From an uncultured Eggerthellaceae bacterium (GTDB lineage: Bacteria > Actinomycetota > Coriobacteriia > Coriobacteriales > Eggerthellaceae): a DNA stretch of 45,653 bases. A model generated the notes under the pieces. The model worked only from the letters and a program-made list of their open reading frames with translations. It made no database searches and had not been told where the DNA came from. The DNA lies in contig CATKXW010000019.1 of NCBI GenBank assembly GCA_949840905.1, forward strand, positions 1 to 45,653, written 5' to 3'. Shown here one piece after another: positions 42,512 through 45,653 of this stretch. The translations under genes were made by a program, and so were the position numbers. Numbering within the stretch: the stretch's first letter is position 1; every line of letters starts with the position of its first letter.

Positions 42512-44083
42512 TCAGTGATCGGATGCGCCGAAGGCGTTCTTCATCTTCAAGCTGCGGTTGAACAGCACCGTGCCCAGCAGGTCGTCGTTACCCTGCTTCA
42601 CCTTGTCGGTCAGCTTCTGATTAGCCTCTTCCAACAAAGCGAACAGCGCTTCATCGTCCATCTCGCCTTCAGCGATGCCCTTGTCGGCCATCAGCTTCGC
42701 TGCCTGGCCGTCGGTCTCGCGCAGCGAAACGTAACCGGCAGCCAGTGTCTCCTGCTGATACGCCGCGATGGGCTCGCGATTCTCGAAGTACTCCGGATCG
42801 GCCAGGGCCGCCACCAACCGATCGGTCCAGTAGAAGCTCTCGGTGCTCACGCGCAGCGGCGTGTCGAAGTATGCGGGCAGCTTCGTGACGTTGGCGTACA
42901 GCGCCACTGCCGTGTTGAACGGCCCGCTGCCGAAGGCGACCCACTGCACGCCGCGCAGCACGGCCGGTACGTAGGGGCGCACTTGCAGGATGGAGCATTC
43001 GCAGGTGCGGTTGATGCCGATGTCGCGGAAGCTGCGATGATCCTCGGTGGTGCCGCGCAGACCGTAGGGGTCGTACACGGTGCCATCATAGGTGGACGAC
43101 AGCATGTTCTTCACGTCCATGACAGATATCTTCGCCTCGGGCACCATCGCCCATGGCATATCGAACGACTCCGGCCCGTAGAGGGCGTTCGGTCCGTGGA
43201 AATCCGCTGATGTGCGGTTGAGCATCGAGCACATGTACCATTTGCGCGGGCAATTGTAGACCATATCGAGCCAGGTGAAGCTGCTGAACGCCTCACGAGG
43301 GTCGAACACCCGCGGAATGCCGCAGAACCGAGGGTCGCTCGAAGGTTCGGCGCTTCCCATGGTGACATCGAGGTGGTTCTCGGCCATCCACTGGGGCAGA
43401 TCGGCGCTGCACATGTTGTCCTTCTGGGCACCCAGGGCATCATCGAGGTCGAGCCGATCGATGCCCTGACGGTTGGGCTGGGCCACATAGGAGTCATCGG
43501 GAACGCGACGGGCGATCCAATGATGGCCGCCGATGGTCTCGATATACCAGATGTCCTTCTCGTCGCCGAAAGCCACGCCGTTCATCTCGTAGGTGCCGTA
43601 ACGCTCCAGCAGCTCGCCCATGCGCTGCACGCCTTCCTTAGCACTATGGATGTACGGCAGCACGATGGTGACCAGGTCCTCTTCCCCGATGCCGCCGGGC
43701 TGCTCGGCCACATGATCGGCATCGCCCGGCTTGCCCACGGCAGGCCGGTAGACAACCAGCGGATCAGCGCCCAGCACGCGCGCATTGGACGAGATGGTCT
43801 CGGTAGCGGTCATGGAAACGTTGGCCGCGTTGATGCCCGCTTCTCCCCACACGCCACCGCTGCGATCGGTGTTCGGCGTGCAGACGTAGCGCAGCGGGTC
43901 GTCCGGCAGTTCGATGGTGGGATGACTGTTCACCCCGGTATAGATGCGAGGTTGATCCGCCGGCTTCACCACTACCATGCTCTTCGCGTTGAACGCCCCA
44001 TCTTCGCAATCCTCGTTGCGCGCTATGATGGTGGAGCCGTCATTGGTGGCCCCTCGGCCAACCAGCAAGGTCGTGCATGCCAT
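42512..44083 (-). CDS. C69 family dipeptidase
   Basis: 523 residues. MACTTLLVGRGATNDGSTII then ARNEDCEDG is the C69 start, with Cys3 as the Ntn nucleophile after removal of the leader. Further matches are RYVCTPNTDRSGGVWGEAGI, NAANVSMTATETISSNARVL and DIWYIETIGGHHWIARRVPD. It cleaves dipeptides with broad specificity in the cytoplasm. ATG at 44083 has GAGGGA upstream. It converges with the TDT gene. It adds to the three peptide hydrolases of the nearby operon. Confidence 0.93.
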   Translation of the reverse strand: MACTTLLVGRGATNDGSTIIARNEDCEDGAFNAKSMVVVKPADQPRIYTGVNSHPTIELPDDPLRYVCTPNTDRSGGVWGEAGINAANVSMTATETISSNARVLGADPLVVYRPAVGKPGDADHVAEQPGGIGEEDLVTIVLPYIHSAKEGVQRMGELLERYGTYEMNGVAFGDEKDIWYIETIGGHHWIARRVPDDSYVAQPNRQGIDRLDLDDALGAQKDNMCSADLPQWMAENHLDVTMGSAEPSSDPRFCGIPRVFDPREAFSSFTWLDMVYNCPRKWYMCSMLNRTSADFHGPNALYGPESFDMPWAMVPEAKISVMDVKNMLSSTYDGTVYDPYGLRGTTEDHRSFRDIGINRTCECSILQVRPYVPAVLRGVQWVAFGSGPFNTAVALYANVTKLPAYFDTPLRVSTESFYWTDRLVAALADPEYFENREPIAAYQQETLAAGYVSLRETDGQAAKLMADKGIAEGEMDDEALFALLEEANQKLTDKVKQGNDDLLGTVLFNRSLKMKNAFGASDH

Positions 44084-44573
44084 GATGATCCCTCGATTCG
44101 CATAAAGGTCGCAGGCCCTATCCCTGCGCTTCCTTCGAGCATACTCCCCTCCCCACCAAAAGACCGCCCAAGCCCTCACCCTCACCGAACCGTAACCCCA
44201 TCGACACCCTCCCGTAACCCGAAAAACGTCGTCGCCGAATGCAACGCGAGGTCAGTTCTTCTGCTGCCCGTACTCGTCATCCTTGAACGGTTTTGAGATC
44301 TTCCCTTTCATGTCGAAGATGCTCACCACAGAAACATGTTCGCCCTTCGCCTCGATGGGCACCTCGACCTTCCGAACCTCATGTTTATCAGTGAGGAGAA
44401 AAGCCGTTCAGACCGCCTTCCTCTCAATTCGTATCTCCTTCAAGGCATGGCTATTTCTCGTTGATGCGTGAAGTGGAAAAGTGATATAAAGACATTTTCC
44501 TCATCTTCAGATCAGCACACGCCTTAGGGACTCGGCGGCCCAAGATGCATAGCGCCGAAGCGAAAGGGCCGCG
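44084..44573. other. 490-bp region with a degenerate small gene
   Basis: Apart from the broken frame described at 44252-44443 and the promoter zones of the C69 and DUF3800-like genes, nothing is recognised here. Confidence 0.4.
44252..44443 (-). pseudogene. Small protein interrupted by an in-frame TGA
   Basis: A minus-strand frame from a TTG near 44443 reads LKEIRIERKAV, then TGA (44408-44410), then TAFLLTDKHEVRKVEVPIEA, GEHVSVVSIFDMKGKISKPF and stops at 44252. The amphipathic, charged composition on both sides looks like one small beta protein of about 63 residues in which a Trp codon (TGG) became TGA. No family is recognised, and no normal start codon with a ribosome site is seen. Confidence 0.35.
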
Positions 44574-45161
44574 ATGGCTGATAAGAACACAACGGCATGG
44601 GGAGACGAGAGTGTCCGCCTGCTTGCGGAAAAGCCGATGTATCTCATAGCTGCATGCGTTTTGCCCGAGGATCCGAAAGCTGCCCTTGCAAAGATCGCGA
44701 AGCTCATGCCGATGAATGCCAAGAAAGTCCATTGGCGAGACATGGGCATCAAAGATCAGAAGAGATCCTTGGAAATCCTTTCTGAAATATCTCATTCCAC
44801 ATACATCGTCGTTGCTGCCCCCTTGAACGGACGCAAACAGGAGCGCGCCCGAAGAAAATGCCTTGAGACATTGCTTCCTTGGCTCGAGCACGAAGGGGTC
44901 TCGGTCCTTGTCCTCGAGAGTAGAGGTGAGCACGCCGATAAGAAGGATATCGACTTCCTTCTCTATCTTCGCCGGTCACAAATAGTCGAATCCATCGATC
45001 TTGAACATGCCGATGGTCGAGCAGAAGACCATCTTTGCATTCCTGACCAGATATTGGGAGCCTACGGTGAGATCACCATCGCCAAAACGCGCTCTCATGC
45101 GTGGGAACCCCATTGGGAAAAGGTCGCAAGATCTGTTCGAATCTTCGAAGTCGACCTCTGA
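44574..45161 (+). CDS. DUF3800-like hypothetical protein
   Basis: 195 residues. The N-terminal TTAWGDESVR, with later KKVHWRDMGIKDQKRSLEIL and a C-terminal SIDLEHADGRAEDHLCIPDQ, resembles the RNase H-like DUF3800 family (DE near the N-terminus and a late D). Membership is by pattern only. No membrane segment. ATG at 44574 lacks a clear purine-rich site. DUF3800 proteins are often linked to mobile elements and defence, which the decayed surroundings would fit, but no partner gene is adjacent. Confidence 0.6.
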   Translation: MADKNTTAWGDESVRLLAEKPMYLIAACVLPEDPKAALAKIAKLMPMNAKKVHWRDMGIKDQKRSLEILSEISHSTYIVVAAPLNGRKQERARRKCLETLLPWLEHEGVSVLVLESRGEHADKKDIDFLLYLRRSQIVESIDLEHADGRAEDHLCIPDQILGAYGEITIAKTRSHAWEPHWEKVARSVRIFEVDL

Positions 45162-45580
45162 ATACGCGCGGAAGCCGGGCCCCGCGAACACGCGGGTGAT
45201 CCGGCTTCCACTTCCTAACCCCCGCAGGGGCGGCATCTGTGGCTTATTATAGCAGGGTTTGAAGACGGCCCGAACTACATGGCCAACCGGTGAAGCAACC
45301 CTCGATCCTGCCATGATATCGAGAAACTAGAAACCCGAAAGATATGTAGCCTACCTCCTTCAGCGCCTTCTTCACCATAACACCGGAGAACATTCTGACC
45401 GGCCTAGACAAACTGCTGCCATTCCAATAGTGCGGCACATCTTAAGACCATCAGCGCAGACAGCTTCTCTATTCCTCGAAGTTCTCCCTTTCTGCATCCA
45501 GCAACATCTTCCATTATCAGCAGATATTCATCTTCGATACAGCAAGAGGTCGGTTCTACTGTTGCATTTCCCCTATCGCC
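45162..45580. other. 419-bp intergenic region
   Basis: It begins with the terminator described at 45170-45209. The rest shows no gene I can support. A minus-strand frame stays open for 58 codons after the stop of the partial gene at the right edge but has no start or recognised homology. Confidence 0.4.
45170..45209 (+). terminator. Terminator-like nested hairpin
   Basis: GGAAGCCGG pairs with CCGGCTTCC, enclosing CCCGCG/CGCGGG, 9 bp after the DUF3800-like stop. A short pyrimidine run follows instead of a T run. Confidence 0.65.
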
Positions 45581-45653
45581 TCAGAACCTCTCACGCTCGA
45601 GCGCGGTCAGGTCCACCGTGAACACGAGGCGTCCCACAGCTTCCGAGACGTCT
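45581..45653 (-). CDS. Partial gene entering from the right edge
   Basis: The last codons of a minus-strand gene read DVSEAVGRLVFTVDLTALER then ERF and stop at TGA 45581-45583. The composition is that of a normal coding region. Too short to identify. Confidence 0.5.
   Translation of the reverse strand, partial: DVSEAVGRLVFTVDLTALERERF

Noticed and set aside
45404-45580. 58-codon frame continuing after the stop of the right-edge gene
   Set aside because: No start codon with a ribosome site and no recognised similarity; an open frame of this length is expected by chance in GC-rich DNA.
1-45653. CRISPR array, insertion sequence or rRNA
   Set aside because: No regularly spaced repeats, no transposase with terminal repeats and no rRNA sequence were seen.

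Overview
The window looks like part of a GC-rich Actinobacterial genome, most likely a gut or oral Coriobacteriia/Eggerthellaceae member. This is inferred from gene content (a large peptidase/amino-acid permease operon, TDT, DUF5692 and C69 genes, Tn1549-type transfer genes); no rRNA or marker gene is present to prove it. It has three parts.

Bases 1 to about 4,000 form an accessory segment. A truncated cysteine-rich KTR gene is fused back to back with a truncated radical SAM gene at about base 76. These are followed by two HxlR regulators, a histidine phosphatase, a nitroreductase, a HEAT-like protein and a membrane-anchored XRE regulator. Whether this is cargo of the neighbouring element or older chromosome cannot be decided from the window.

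Bases 4,008 to 23,802 hold an integrative conjugative element (ICE) of Tn1549-like type. A minus-strand transfer operon carries a DUF3801-like protein, VirD4/TraG, Maff2, PrgI, VirB4, a GH73 + NlpC/P60 wall hydrolase (frameshifted), VirB6-like, a very large thioester/Cna-B/VaFE surface protein and class B sortase. An AbiE toxin-antitoxin pair and an excisionase/regulator/integrase module follow, ending beside a tRNA-Gly(CCC) gene. A 47-bp duplicate of the tRNA 3' part, a typical att core, lies 186 bp further on. No relaxase or replication protein is visible, so the element is incomplete here or continues past the left edge.

Bases 23,803 to 45,653 look chromosomal: PadR/DUF1048, a broken TfoX gene, DNA alkylation repair (Tag and Ogt), threonine aldolase, a macro/PARG-like protein, a TetR + DUF5692 operon, decayed Rpn and AAA-ATPase genes, and a minus-strand operon of two APC permeases and three apparently cytoplasmic hydrolases (S10, C45/phospholipase B-like, C1 PepC). 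Rhodanese, a TDT transporter, C69 dipeptidase and a DUF3800-like protein follow. An identical operator-like palindrome, ATTGAC-N5-GTCAAT, precedes both the TetR gene and the permease/peptidase operon, suggesting one regulator links the two loci 12 kb apart.
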